Below, piece by piece: positions 7,693 to 16,656 of a DNA stretch of 32,654 nucleotides (positions are counted from its first letter, which is position 1; each line of letters starts with the position of its first letter). The DNA lies in NCBI GenBank assembly GCA_944392765.1, contig CALXXU010000032.1, positions 1 through 32,654 on the forward strand, read 5' to 3'. The DNA is from an uncultured Anaerobiospirillum sp. GTDB lineage: Bacteria; Pseudomonadota; Gammaproteobacteria; Enterobacterales; Succinivibrionaceae. The notes below the pieces were generated by a model. That model was not told where the DNA came from and searched no databases. It saw nothing but the letters and a program-made list of their open reading frames with translations. The position numbers and the translations under genes are program-made.

Positions 7693-7777
7693 GACTTATC
7701 CTTTCGGGTAATGAATGTGGCTGTGGAGCTTAGCACAAAGTCGGGGTCAGTTGGGCAGTTAGCTGTTGGAAAAAATC

Positions 7778-7818
7778 CGCGATAAACATCACATTTTGCC
7801 CAGAGAGCGGGCTATAAT
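7778..7818 (+). promoter_or_regulatory. suhB: suhB promoter with CRP-like half site
   Basis: A perfect -10 TATAAT (7813-7818) lacks a good -35. A CRP-like site CGCGA-N6-TCACA (7778-7793, one half good) is centred 27.5 bp before the -10. That is the same distance as at the AEC permease promoter in this window and fits class II activation. CRP control is inference. Confidence 0.45.
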
Positions 7819-7856
7819 AGCCCCCACTTTTGTTTCACCAAGAGAGCTCTTTTACA

Positions 7857-8660
7857 ATGCCACCAATGCTTAATATTGCGGTTCGTGCTGCACGCGCCGC
7901 CGGTAATGTTTTAGCCCGTAATATCGGCCAAGATACCTTCACGGTTGAAGAGAAGCGCAAGGACGATCTGGTCACTGATATCGATCGCGAGTGTGAGCGC
8001 ACCGTCGTCGCTACCTTGTTAAAGGCCTATCCTGACCATGCGGTCTTAGGCGAAGAGGGTGGCTTACAAGGTAATAAGGAATCCAAGAACGTTTGGATCA
8101 TCGATCCAATCGATGGTACGACCAATTTCGTTAAGGGCATCCCTCATTGCGCTGTTTCGATTGGTCTGCAGCAAGACGGCCGCACCACGGTAGGTGTTGT
8201 TTACAATCCAGTGACCAACGAGATGTTCACTGCGGCCCGTGGTGAAGGCGCTTCCTTAAATGGCTATCGTATCCGTGTGGGCAAGGCCCAGGGTCTGGAT
8301 GGCTCCTTAATCTGCACCGCTTTCCCAGTACGCTATCGCGAGCGTATGGACGCTTACTTAAGCTTATTTGGCAAGCTCATCGCTCAATGTGCTGATGTCC
8401 GTCGCACTGGCTGCGCCAGCCTCGACTTATGCTACACCGCCTGCGGCCGCTTTGATGCCTACTTAGAGCAGGGCTTACGTCCTTGGGACTTCTGCGCCGG
8501 TGAGCTCATCGTGCGTGAGTCCGGTGGTATTGTGACCGACTACACCGGTGGCCCTAACTTCGTTAAGTCGGGCAACATCGTGGCCGGTAATCCTCACGTG
8601 GTTAAGGCCTTATTAACCAAGGTCTGCGACCCAGCCACTATGCCAGACATTCTGCGCTAA
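7857..8660 (+). CDS. suhB: Inositol-1-monophosphatase / SuhB
   Basis: This Mg-dependent phosphatase hydrolyses inositol-1-phosphate. In E. coli SuhB also joins the NusA/NusB/NusE antitermination complex on rRNA operons. The 267-residue product is the same length as E. coli SuhB and starts identically in kind (PPMLNIAVRAAR). The metal and substrate motifs are GEEGG (65-69), IDPIDGTTNF (82-91, with D83 and D86), and WDFCAGELIVRESGG near the C-terminus. I chose the internal ATG at 7857, nine codons inside the longest frame, because it matches the E. coli start. The site before it (AAGAGAG) is weak and distant. The gene has its own promoter and terminator. Confidence 0.95.
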   Translation: MPPMLNIAVRAARAAGNVLARNIGQDTFTVEEKRKDDLVTDIDRECERTVVATLLKAYPDHAVLGEEGGLQGNKESKNVWIIDPIDGTTNFVKGIPHCAVSIGLQQDGRTTVGVVYNPVTNEMFTAARGEGASLNGYRIRVGKAQGLDGSLICTAFPVRYRERMDAYLSLFGKLIAQCADVRRTGCASLDLCYTACGRFDAYLEQGLRPWDFCAGELIVRESGGIVTDYTGGPNFVKSGNIVAGNPHVVKALLTKVCDPATMPDILR

Positions 8661-8696
8661 AAGCAAAAAAGAAATAAAAAATCATAGCGCTATAAG

Positions 8697-8726
8697 GCCC
8701 ACCGGAGATCCCTCGTGGGCTTTTTT
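8697..8726 (+). terminator. suhB: suhB terminator
   Basis: GCCCAC (8697-8702) pairs with GTGGGC (8715-8720), followed by six T. It lies 36 nt after the suhB stop. Confidence 0.85.
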
Positions 8727-8749
8727 GTGCCACCAAATAGGTTGGGGAC

Positions 8750-8785
8750 AAAAAAGGCAGGGAGCGGGGCTCTCTGCCTTTTTTT
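8750..8785. terminator. Bidirectional terminator between suhB and rne
   Basis: The stem A6-GGCAGGGAG / CTCTCTGCC-T6 has a CGGGG loop and 15 pairs with one G-T. It works for rne on the minus strand and as a second stop for suhB. A smaller 8-bp hairpin GGGCAAGT/ACTTGCCC follows at 8789-8808. Confidence 0.9.
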
Positions 8786-8829
8786 AAGGGGCAAGTGCTA
8801 ACTTGCCCGCTAGTTAGAGCTAGCTTTTG

Positions 8830-11800
8830 CTAGTCTTGGCTCTTATTGTTTTGGAACTCGCTGACCGACTGCGACAGTGCGTCGCTTAAGGCCTGCGGGT
8901 CAAAGTCCTCAGCTTTTGCTTCAGCTTCAGCTTCGGCCTTGGCCGCAGCGGTAGCCTTTGCTGCTACTTCCTTGGCTGGGCGCTTGGTGCGGGCGCGGCG
9001 GTTGCTGCGCTTAGCTGGAGCTTCACCCTCAGCGCTTGCCTCCTTGCTGGAGCGGCGACGGCGTGGAGCAGGAGCTGGGACTTCCACTACGGCTTCAGTT
9101 TCTTCGACCTCGTCAATGACGGCATCGGCTAAGGCCGTGTCGTAGTCAAAGACCTCGGTGATTTGCTTAAGCTCAGCTTCAAAGCTGTCGTCACCTTGTG
9201 GCTGATCTTGAGTGCTTGGGGCACCGTAGGCCGAGCCATCCATTAAGGTGCTATCTAAGATCGAGCTGTCATCAAAGCTTGAGACTGTCTCAGTGATGGC
9301 ACTGCGGATATTGCGGGTGCGCGAGTCTTGGTCGATGTCATCATCGTACTCATCGCGCAGTACGCGCGCGTAGCGTGCCGAGAGCTTGTGCTGGACATCA
9401 CCAGCCCAGAAATCAGCTACGGCGCTGGTTGGGCGGAACATAGCCTCATCTGGCTCTTCCTCATCGGAGGTATCGTCAGCATCGACCTCGTCGTAGACCT
9501 TGGTGTTCTCAGCGACTGGCTCGGTGCCTAAGATCTCAGCGCAGATGCGCTCTGCTTGCTCAGGGTTGATTTCCTGTAAGGCGGTGCGAATCGACTTAGC
9601 CTTAACCAAGGCAGCCTTTTCGGCTGGGAGGTTCATGGCGTCGATCTCGGCATTAATAGCTGCGACCAGCTCATCAATGTCGACTTCCTCGTCATCGTCC
9701 TCAGCGGCCTCGTCGTCAGCAGGCTCAGCCTCAGCCTCAGCCTCAGCAGCTGGAGCCGACTCAGTCTGCTCCTGTGGCTCTACCGCTGGGGTTTCCTCGG
9801 CGACCGGCTCGGCTGGAGCTACGGTCTCGGCAACTGGCTCAGCCTCAGGCTCGGCAACAGGCTCAGTAGCTGGCTCAGCTACGGTCTCAGCAGCCGTTTC
9901 AGCGGCTGGCTCGGCAACTGCTTCAGCGGCACCGGCGGCAGCTGGAGCGGCAGCTTCGGCTACATCCTTAGCCTTCTTGCCACGCTTGGAGCTACGCTCT
10001 TGTTTGCGGGACTTGCTGCGCGGACGACCGTCGTCTTGCTCTTCCATCTCGCCTAAGAACTCGCCCGATCCATTGTTGTTTAAGATGGCATCAAGGCTGG
10101 CGCTGACCTCGTCGCTAGCTGGTGCGGCGCCCTCAGCAGGCTGGGCCTCAGGGGCAGCGCTGAGCTCAGCTGGCTTGTCCTCACAGACCACTGGCTGCTC
10201 TGCAGGGGCAGCAGGCTTGTCCTCAGAGACAACAGTCTTCTCTTCAGCAGCAGGCTGGGTCTCAGGGGCAACCGACTCAGTTTCTGGGGCGGCTTCTTGC
10301 TCCTGGTGTTTCTTGTGGCGTGGCGCTAAAGCGGCCTGAGCGTCGAAAATTGGCTCTTGATGGGCAGCTAAAGGCTGAGGACGAGTGTTGAACTGCTCGT
10401 TTAATAGAGCCTGAGCGGCCTCATCGTCCATGGTTAAGGCAGCGGCGCTGTCTTGGTAGCGCTGAGCTTGGGCTAAGCCACCTTGCTTTGGCGCGAGCTC
10501 TAAGGCTTCACCTTGGTCAAAGGCGCGGGCGCTGTGCTCGGCGCTAAAGTCGAGCTCAACTGGCTGTGGCTCGGAGATAGTCTCGAGCTCAGCTGAGACG
10601 CTGGCCTCGTTGAAACCACCTTGGGCCTCAGCGTGACGGAACTCTAAGCCTTCACCGCTGCGTGGCTGGGCGCTACCGTTAAATGGAACGTCGTCCATTG
10701 GGCCTTGACCCATTGGGGCCGAGGTGAACTCTTCGGCGGTAAAGCCAAAGAGGTGGGCGCCGTTGATGTGCTCATAGTCGAAGATACCTTCGTCGTTAAG
10801 ACCAACGGTTCTTGGATTGAGCTCAACCTTAGGCTTGGCCGGGGCACTCTTGCGACCACGTACTGGACGCTCTGGGCGCTCGCCGCGACGGCCGCCCCGC
10901 TCTGGGCGCTCGCTGCGACGGCTGCCGCGCTCTGGGCGCTCACTACGCTCGGTACGCTCATTGCGCTCACTGCGCTCGGAGCGCTCATTGCGCTCGCTGC
11001 GCTGGGCTTTACGCTCTTGGGCGGCTGCTACTTCCTCATTGAGCTCCTGCTCTTGGGCTTGGAACTGCTCTAAGCGCTCGCGACGGCCACCGCGCTCTGG
11101 GCGTGGCGCCTTGCGCTCTTGCGTGGTCTCAAACTCGGCTGTAGCTTCTACTGGAGCTGCTGCCACCTGCTCTTCGTAGTCAGGACGCTCGTAATGCTCG
11201 CTGCGGGCTGGACGCTCGGTGCGGCGTGGGCGCTCGTAGCGATCAAAACGATCGTACTTATCGCTGCGCTCTTCACGGGCAACGCGCTCTAAGCGCTCGT
11301 TGCGATCAAAGCGCTCGGTGTTGCGACGGTCACGCTCTTGGCGGTCGGCACGACGCTTTTGCCCTGGGCGGCGATTATTGTTGTAATTGCGCTCGCCGGT
11401 GCGGGTGCGATTTGGTCGTGGCTTTTGCTGCTCACTCTCGGCCGGGGCGCTTTGGGGTGCTGCTTGAGCTACTGGGGCAGCAGCCTTATCCGAGCCGGGC
11501 TTGAACATATTGCCGATGAATGAAAACAATTTGGAAAAAACTCCGCTATTGTTAGCTTCGCTGTTCCCAGCATCAGTAAGCACCGTGCCCGCAGCTTGAG
11601 GGTTTACATTACCCGAGGCGGTAGCCGTAGCGAGCTTGATGGTGTGGGGATCCTCACTGTTGGGCTCGATAGGATTGGGCGCCGGCAGATTCATCGTGAT
11701 GTCTTCGGTGAAGACTAAAGGCTGCTCCTGCGGCTGGCGATTTTCCTGCTTGTTTTGGGCGAACTCACGGCGCAGCATATTCTCTTGCAGTTCGGCGCGG

Positions 11801-13341
11801 GCCTTGGCGGCACGCTCACGCAAGATCTCGGCTGGATCGTTCTTGGAGTAATCTAAAGGCAGGTTCTGGGCGCTATTTAAAACGCGGTGGACCTCGTAAT
11901 TAGGAGCCATCATGTGGGGATCAGGGATGACGGTGACCTTGATCGAGGTGCTCTTTTCGATTTCCTCTAATTGAGTACGCTTGTTGTTGAGGATAAAGGT
12001 GGCGATCTCCACTGGAGCAAAGGCCATAACGTCGCCCGTGTGCTCCTTGTGAGCCTCTTCCTCGACTAAACGCATAATCGATAAGGCCAGCGAGGCGGTA
12101 TCGCGAATCGTACCTTGGCCTTGGCACATTGGGCAGACGTGGCTGGTCGATTCCTCCAAGGAAGGACGCAGACGCTGACGGGACATCTCCAAGAGGCCAA
12201 AGCGCGAAATACGCGAGAACTGGATGCGGGCACGGTCTTGACGGCAGGCCTCACGCATGCGGTTTTCGATTTCACGCTGGTTCTTTTGCGGCGTCATATC
12301 GATAAAGTCGATCACAACTAAGCCGCCTACGTCACGTAAGCGCAGCTGGCGTGCGATTTCTTCGGCCGCTTCGATATTGGTTTGCAGCGCCGTTTCTTCG
12401 ATATCACCGCCACGGGTGGCCTTGGCCGAGTTAACGTCGATCGAGGTTAAAGCTTCGGTTGGGTCGATCACGATGGCGCCGCCTGAAGGCAAGCGCACCT
12501 CACGCAGATAGGCCGACTCAATTTGGCTTTCGATTTGGTACTTGGAGAAGAGCGGAATATCACCGCGATAGAGGTGGACGCGCTCGGTGAACTCAGGGCG
12601 CACCAGCTTGATGTGGTGCAGGATGTGCTCATAGACATCCTTGGAGTCAACCAAGATTTCACCGATATCAGGACGTAAGTAATCGCGGATCGCGCGGATG
12701 GCGATACTGGACTCTTGGTGGATTAAGAATGGGGCCTTCTTGGTGGCAGCGGCCTGCTTAATCATGTCCCAGAGCTTGGTTAAGATCGACAGATCCCACG
12801 ACAGCTCCTCAGAGCTCTTACCGACACCGGCGGTACGGATGATGACACCCATACCCTTAGGAATGTCGATGCCCTCAAAAGCGGCACGCAGCTCGGCGCG
12901 CTCTTCACCCTCGATGCGGCGCGAGATACCACCGGCACGTGGGTTATTAGGCATTAAGACGAGGTAAGAACCAGCAAGTGAGATAAAGGTGGTTAAAGCT
13001 GCGCCCTTTTGGCCGCGCTCTTCTTTTTCAATCTGGACAATGACTTCTTGGCCTTCACGCAGCGACTGCTTGAGCACGCTGTGATCATTGCCATGGCTGC
13101 CCTCAGGATAGTACTCGCGGGCGATTTCCTTTAACGGTAAGAAGCCATGACGTTCGGCGCCATAGTCAACGAAAGCAGCCTCTAAACTTGGCTCAATGCG
13201 GGTGATAACACCCTTGTAGATATTGGCCTTCTTATTGGCATGCTGGGGGGATTCGATGTCGAGGTCATAAAGCTTATTACCATCGACGAGGGCGACACGC
13301 ACTTCTTCTTTTTGCGTGGCGTTAATAAGCATTCTTTTCAC
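8830..13341 (-). CDS. rne: Ribonuclease E, very long form
   Basis: RNase E is the main endonuclease of mRNA decay and rRNA/tRNA processing and the scaffold of the degradosome. The catalytic half is almost E. coli-like: S1 domain, 5'-sensor, catalytic D302 (SIDVNSA) and D345 (VIDFIDM), and the zinc link CPMC at C403/C406. All lie one residue before their E. coli positions. An amphipathic segment [16 protein letters not shown] (601-616) matches the membrane-targeting helix. The remaining ~890 residues are disordered: Arg/Glu repeats (about 640-860), a long Ala/Glu/Pro/Val acidic part, and a basic patch near 1425-1465. At 1503 residues it far exceeds E. coli's 1061. The start is GTG 13341 (E. 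coli also begins [10 protein letters not shown]), with AGGGA 8 nt upstream. ATG 13332 is too far from that site. The gene is monocistronic, with its terminator at 8750-8785. Confidence 0.97.
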   Translation of the reverse strand: MKRMLINATQKEEVRVALVDGNKLYDLDIESPQHANKKANIYKGVITRIEPSLEAAFVDYGAERHGFLPLKEIAREYYPEGSHGNDHSVLKQSLREGQEVIVQIEKEERGQKGAALTTFISLAGSYLVLMPNNPRAGGISRRIEGEERAELRAAFEGIDIPKGMGVIIRTAGVGKSSEELSWDLSILTKLWDMIKQAAATKKAPFLIHQESSIAIRAIRDYLRPDIGEILVDSKDVYEHILHHIKLVRPEFTERVHLYRGDIPLFSKYQIESQIESAYLREVRLPSGGAIVIDPTEALTSIDVNSAKATRGGDIEETALQTNIEAAEEIARQLRLRDVGGLVVIDFIDMTPQKNQREIENRMREACRQDRARIQFSRISRFGLLEMSRQRLRPSLEESTSHVCPMCQGQGTIRDTASLALSIMRLVEEEAHKEHTGDVMAFAPVEIATFILNNKRTQLEEIEKSTSIKVTVIPDPHMMAPNYEVHRVLNSAQNLPLDYSKNDPAEILRERAAKARAELQENMLRREFAQNKQENRQPQEQPLVFTEDITMNLPAPNPIEPNSEDPHTIKLATATASGNVNPQAAGTVLTDAGNSEANNSGVFSKLFSFIGNMFKPGSDKAAAPVAQAAPQSAPAESEQQKPRPNRTRTGERNYNNNRRPGQKRRADRQERDRRNTERFDRNERLERVAREERSDKYDRFDRYERPRRTERPARSEHYERPDYEEQVAAAPVEATAEFETTQERKAPRPERGGRRERLEQFQAQEQELNEEVAAAQERKAQRSERNERSERSERNERTERSERPERGSRRSERPERGGRRGERPERPVRGRKSAPAKPKVELNPRTVGLNDEGIFDYEHINGAHLFGFTAEEFTSAPMGQGPMDDVPFNGSAQPRSGEGLEFRHAEAQGGFNEASVSAELETISEPQPVELDFSAEHSARAFDQGEALELAPKQGGLAQAQRYQDSAAALTMDDEAAQALLNEQFNTRPQPLAAHQEPIFDAQAALAPRHKKHQEQEAAPETESVAPETQPAAEEKTVVSEDKPAAPAEQPVVCEDKPAELSAAPEAQPAEGAAPASDEVSASLDAILNNNGSGEFLGEMEEQDDGRPRSKSRKQERSSKRGKKAKDVAEAAAPAAAGAAEAVAEPAAETAAETVAEPATEPVAEPEAEPVAETVAPAEPVAEETPAVEPQEQTESAPAAEAEAEAEPADDEAAEDDDEEVDIDELVAAINAEIDAMNLPAEKAALVKAKSIRTALQEINPEQAERICAEILGTEPVAENTKVYDEVDADDTSDEEEPDEAMFRPTSAVADFWAGDVQHKLSARYARVLRDEYDDDIDQDSRTRNIRSAITETVSSFDDSSILDSTLMDGSAYGAPSTQDQPQGDDSFEAELKQITEVFDYDTALADAVIDEVEETEAVVEVPAPAPRRRRSSKEASAEGEAPAKRSNRRARTKRPAKEVAAKATAAAKAEAEAEAKAEDFDPQALSDALSQSVSEFQNNKSQD

Positions 13342-13470
13342 AGAAAAGATCCCTTATCAGGCAATCTTCCTTAGCTACAGCCCTCAGGGCACCAGTCCCC
13401 ACGTGACAATGGCCTTGGTCGCTCTAACCTTGAGCGCGCGCTCAGCGCTTACGCACTGTGTCGCATCAGG

Positions 13471-13600
13471 CACAGCGCCATACCGCGCCATACCGCGCCA
13501 CACTGCGCCATACTGCGCCATACAGTGCCACACCGCGCCACACTGCGCCATACAGTGCCACACCGCGCTACACCGCGCCATACTGCACCCACAGCACCAT
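13471..13600. repeat. 10-bp tandem array, about 12 copies
   Basis: Units of the type YACYGCGCCA repeat every 10 bp without a slip from 13471 to about 13590, with a decayed copy after. Each unit contains the self-complementary GCGC. Transcribed on the rne strand, the array gives repeated UGGCGCRGUR units that could pair with each other. It lies 130-260 bases upstream of the rne start codon. Confidence 0.95.
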
Positions 13601-13984
13601 GCTGGGACGGCGCCCTGAGGCCCGCGCCGACACGTTGCGATGAGATACGCGGCACGTACTGAGCACCTTGCTCCAGCTAGAGCAGGTTGCGCTAAAAAGC
13701 GCTAGCGCGCGTTCTACCCAGTTAAAACCAGGTAGGTCTAAGGTTAGGGCGAGCGTGCCAAGTGTTGAGTTCAAACCTAGGGGAGCCCAAGGCACTTGGT
13801 CTTACTTGCCAGCGCCAATTGTCACAGAATGCTTATGGTGCATTCATTATGAGTTAGAGCAAGCACCTATGCCGTCCTTTAAATGAAAAGAACACGCAGT
13901 GAGGTTTTACCTTGCTATGTGCGCATGCCTCATAAGGAGGCTACGTCAGTTAGTGGTGAGAAACCTGTAAGCCTAAAGTTAAAA

Positions 13985-14038
13985 GAGCGGGCAAGTTAAG
14001 GCGCATGCGGCAAGTACCGCTACGCGCATTGCTCGCTC
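13985..14038 (-). terminator. Large hairpin, possible minus-strand terminator
   Basis: Outer arms GAGCG (13985-13989) and CGCTC (14034-14038) continue inward as GCAA/TTGC, GCGC/GCGC and GCGG/CCGC with small bulges. On the minus strand it is followed by TTTTAACTTT, a weak U-tract. It could equally be a structured leader or an RNase E-related stem. Confidence 0.3.
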
Positions 14039-14189
14039 CTTGTGATTGCAATATTAAGACACAAGGCAAAGCGCGCCTGAGCTTCTGAGAAGAGGGGCTC
14101 AACCTTGCAACCGGGTCGCTCTTATCTTTACGCTAGGGCCCAGCATCAGGCTAAAGTGAGTGCGTCTGACGTACGTTAATGCCACTAAC

Positions 14190-14251
14190 AAAAAAAGCTC
14201 CAGCTTAATCTCTTGGGACATCAGTACAACCAAGCAAGATCAAGGGAGCTT
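14190..14251 (-). terminator. Strong minus-strand intrinsic terminator
   Basis: Read on the minus strand, AAGCTCC pairs with GGAGCTT, then TTGATCT with AGATTAA, then CTTGG with CCAAG around a 13-nt loop. The stem is followed by a run of T (A at 14190-14194 on the plus strand). It must end a transcript coming from higher coordinates. Confidence 0.7.
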
Positions 14252-14460
14252 AGTGCTTGCCTTAGGCAATTATGGTCGTAACAACGTTGGTGCGTCAGAG
14301 CGTCTCGTTTAAGGACAGAATGCTAAGGCAATAAGCTTAGGCACACTGTGACCTCAAAAGAGCACTTGATGCAGGCACTAAGTAAAGACGTGCAGCCGTG
14401 CTGCACGAGCGCCGCTTCACTACAGGGGCAGCAGGTCTGAAAGCTACCGCATGTAGTCAT
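14190..14460 (-). ncRNA. Candidate terminated transcript, about 270 nt
   Basis: A promoter-like pair (14467-14496) and the strong terminator at 14190-14251 frame a transcript of about 270 nt. It contains a perfect 7-bp hairpin CGTGCAG/CTGCACG near 14390-14408. It could be a non-coding RNA. Alternatively, its first bases open a 45-codon frame (14460 to 14323) whose product would carry eight cysteines (TCCPC near residue 10, later CIKC). That frame has no convincing ribosome binding site and would be nearly leaderless. I cannot match the RNA to a known family. Confidence 0.35.
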
Positions 14461-14466
14461 ATCTCT

Positions 14467-14496
14467 ATTATCGCCTAAAGACCCTAGGGCGCTCAA
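14467..14496 (-). promoter_or_regulatory. Possible minus-strand promoter
   Basis: On the minus strand TTGAGC (14491-14496), an 18-nt spacer and GATAAT (14467-14472) form a plausible sigma-70 promoter. The -35 is the same hexamer used by the sRNA promoter at 2143. Confidence 0.4.
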
Positions 14497-14642
14497 GCGC
14501 TTTGCACCATGCTAAAGTCTAGGTTATAGCTAGGTTAAGCCCAAGGTTAGAGCTAGCCCCCAGCTTAGGCATGACCTATGAGCGCGCCCTGACAGCTGAG
14601 AGCTCAATGAGCAGGCACTAAACCAAGGAGCGGCGCACCAAG

Positions 14643-14835
14643 TTAGACCAGCATGCCGCGCTAGACCAACAGGCCTTGTTAGGCCCGTAGGTCAGGCTAG
14701 ACCGCACGCCGGGTTAGACCAGCGTGCCGCGCTAGACCGCATGCCGGGTTAGACCAGCGTGCCGCGCTAGACTAACAGGAGCGTTAGGTCAGTAGGTCAC
14801 GCTAGACCGCACGCCGGGTTAGACCAGCATGCCCA
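14643..14835. repeat. 35-bp tandem array built from two half units
   Basis: GCTAGACC occurs at 14660, 14696, 14731, 14766 and 14801, spaced 36, 35, 35 and 35 bp. Between them sit related TTAGACCAGCRYGCC half units, so the 35-bp unit looks like a duplicated 17/18-bp ancestor. One copy is more diverged (about 14775-14800). It ends 12 bp before the stop codon of the HAD gene. Confidence 0.9.
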
Positions 14836-14846
14836 GTCTGCGCTGC

Positions 14847-15530
14847 TTAAAGATACTTGCTCAGGTCGGTGACTTTAGGCAGGTAGAACTCGACGTCTAA
14901 GTCGTCAAAGTCGTAATCGTCGCTCACGCCGCTTAATACGCCCAGTTCATGGCACTTAGCATTGCGGAACATCTCGATATCAAGCGCGGCGTCGCCAACG
15001 CCTAAGATCTCGTGAGGCTTGACGTGGGCGCGGGCGGCGATGATGTTGATCATCGCGGGGCTCGGCTTGGACTCACACATATCGCCGGTGCAGACAATCG
15101 AGAAGTAGTCTTGCAGCGCGGGAATATCGGTGAAGACCCGCTTGATGCCCACCTGCGACTTGCCCGAGGCAATAGCCAAGATGTAGCCACGCTCGTTGAG
15201 CTGAGCTAAGAGCTCAAGACAGCCAGGGAATAAGCGCGTCTCGCTGATATCCTTGCTTACGGCAAAAGTGTCGCGATAAAGCTGGGTTACTTCCTCGCCT
15301 AAGCGCACATCGCTGGGGTCAGGCAGAAGCGAGCGAATGCCTAGATTCAAGGTCATACCAATCGTGCCCTTGATTGCCTCAGGGGTGGGTACCGGGAGGT
15401 TGGCATAGGCAAAGGTACGCTGAAAGCAGGTGATGATCTGCTCAATGCTGTCCGTTAAGGTGCCATCGACATCAAAGGCGATAACCTTACACTGGGCCAG
15501 GCACTCTCTTAATCCCTCATCGCGTTGCAT
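14847..15530 (-). CDS. HAD-superfamily hydrolase (phosphoglycolate phosphatase-like)
   Basis: The 227-residue soluble protein has all HAD motifs. Motif I is DVDGTLTDS with nucleophile D20 and D22, motif II is ASGKS, motif III Lys is in ESKPSP, and motif IV is GDAALDIEM. A helical cap lies between motifs I and II (subfamily IA). Substrate cannot be read from the sequence; Gph-like phosphoglycolate phosphatase or a nucleotide/sugar phosphatase are likely. AAGGAG 5 nt before the ATG makes the start firm. It begins 14 nt after the rluC stop, so the two form an operon. A HAD gene next to rluC is also common in Vibrio-like genomes (recalled, not checked). Confidence 0.9.
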   Translation of the reverse strand: MQRDEGLRECLAQCKVIAFDVDGTLTDSIEQIITCFQRTFAYANLPVPTPEAIKGTIGMTLNLGIRSLLPDPSDVRLGEEVTQLYRDTFAVSKDISETRLFPGCLELLAQLNERGYILAIASGKSQVGIKRVFTDIPALQDYFSIVCTGDMCESKPSPAMINIIAARAHVKPHEILGVGDAALDIEMFRNAKCHELGVLSGVSDDYDFDDLDVEFYLPKVTDLSKYL

Positions 15531-15544
15531 AGCCGCTCCTTACT

Positions 15545-16516
15545 CTACTCTGACTTGAGGTCACGCAGGCGCACTAAGATTTGCTCGAGCTCCTCAGGCA
15601 ATGGTGCTTCGACCTTCACTTGGCGCGCGCTAACCGGATCAATGAAGCTGACTCGATACGCGTGCAAGAACATGCGGTGCATGCCTAAAGACTTAAGCCA
15701 TGCATTGAACTCTTTATCGCCGTACTTATCATCACCGCCCACAGGGTGCTTGACGTAAGCGCAGTGGACACGGATTTGGTGGGTGCGGCCAGTGTGCGGC
15801 ATGGCGGCCATCAAGGTCGCAGTCTCGCCAAAGCTCTCGACTAGGTCAAAGCCCGTGGAGGAAGGGGCGCCTTCCTTGAAGTTGACCTCGACCATACGCT
15901 CACCTGAACGCAGCTCATTGCGCACCAAGGGTGCATTGATCAAGTTGACGCGGCGATCCCACTTGCCAGGAACCAAGGTCAAATAGCGCTTCTTGACCAC
16001 GCGGTTACGAAATTGCTCATGGAGATTGCGCAGGGCTGAGCGGCGCTTGCAGATAATGAGGGCGCCCGAGGTCTCACGGTCTAAGCGGTGGGCCAGCTCC
16101 AAAAAGCGCTCATTAGGATAGAGCGCGCGCATCGCTTCAATCAGGCCAAACTCGATGCCTGAGCCGCCGTGGGCCGCCAGGCCCGCTGGCTTATCGACCA
16201 CCAGCAGCATTTCGTTTTCAAACAGGATGCGCTCTTTTAAGTCTTGCACCAATTGCAGATTGGACGAAGGAATGGTGACCGGGCCTGTGCTGACGCGCAC
16301 CGGCGGTACGCGGATTTCATCGCCTGCTTGCAGCTTATAGGATGGCGACACGCGGCCTTTGTTCACGCGCACTTCACCACGGCGCAAAATGCGGTAGATC
16401 ATGCTGCGAGGTACGCCCTTTAAGACGCGCGCTAAGTAATTATCCAGGCGCTGTCCGGCATCATCCTCACCTGCGGTGTGGTAAGTAACCTTGAACTGCG
16501 TGGTGTTCTCTGCCAT
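15545..16516 (-). CDS. rluC: 23S rRNA pseudouridine synthase RluC
   Basis: RluC makes pseudouridine at 955, 2504 and 2580 (E. coli numbering) of 23S rRNA. The 323-residue product has an N-terminal S4-type RNA-binding domain (GQRLDNYLARVLKGVPRSMIYRILRRG in two parts), then the catalytic domain with HRLDRETSG (catalytic Asp) and GRTHQIRVH. It aligns with E. coli RluC throughout, including the VDKPAGLAAHGGSG region. I prefer ATG 16516 over 16531 because it has GGGGA at proper distance and matches the E. coli N-terminus. A -10-like TAAAAT lies about 60 bp upstream. In E. coli rluC is divergent from rne. Here both are on the same strand with 2.2 kb between them. Confidence 0.95.
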   Translation of the reverse strand: MAENTTQFKVTYHTAGEDDAGQRLDNYLARVLKGVPRSMIYRILRRGEVRVNKGRVSPSYKLQAGDEIRVPPVRVSTGPVTIPSSNLQLVQDLKERILFENEMLLVVDKPAGLAAHGGSGIEFGLIEAMRALYPNERFLELAHRLDRETSGALIICKRRSALRNLHEQFRNRVVKKRYLTLVPGKWDRRVNLINAPLVRNELRSGERMVEVNFKEGAPSSTGFDLVESFGETATLMAAMPHTGRTHQIRVHCAYVKHPVGGDDKYGDKEFNAWLKSLGMHRMFLHAYRVSFIDPVSARQVKVEAPLPEELEQILVRLRDLKSE

Positions 16517-16656
16517 ACCAAAAATCCCCATCCTGCCTAGCCCCTAAGGCCCTGAATCTTGCACAAGATGCGCTATTTTACAGATTTTGGCGCCATCATG
16601 CGACTATCTTGGGCCGCCTAATTAAGCTCAGGATTGAGGGCAGAGCGCGGCTGGGG

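Larger units (their letters stand above)
13342..14846. other. Gene-poor 1.5 kb between rne and the HAD gene
   Basis: No conventional gene is supported. Next to rne is a palindrome GCCCT-C-AGGGC (13380-13390), then the 10-bp array (13471-13600), a GCGCT-AAAA-AGCGC hairpin near 13690, a multi-part hairpin at 13985-14038, a strong minus-strand terminator at 14190-14251, and the 35-bp array at 14643-14835. I could not identify a confident rne promoter. In E. coli the rne leader is long and used for autoregulation, so part of this stretch is probably leader. Confidence 0.5.

Noticed and set aside
9500-10339. Long open frames antisense to rne, Ser/Ala rich
   Set aside because: They are shadows of the low-complexity GC-rich RNase E tail. 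They have no ribosome binding site and an implausible composition.
13330-13332. ATG 13332 as rne start
   Set aside because: The SD site would be 17 nt away. The GTG three codons upstream has ideal spacing and matches the E. coli N-terminus.
13384-13655. Frames across the 10-bp array
   Set aside because: These are repeat artefacts without a start signal.
14643-14835. CRISPR array
   Set aside because: The 35-bp unit length is suggestive, but units are directly adjacent and have no unique spacers. There are no cas genes.
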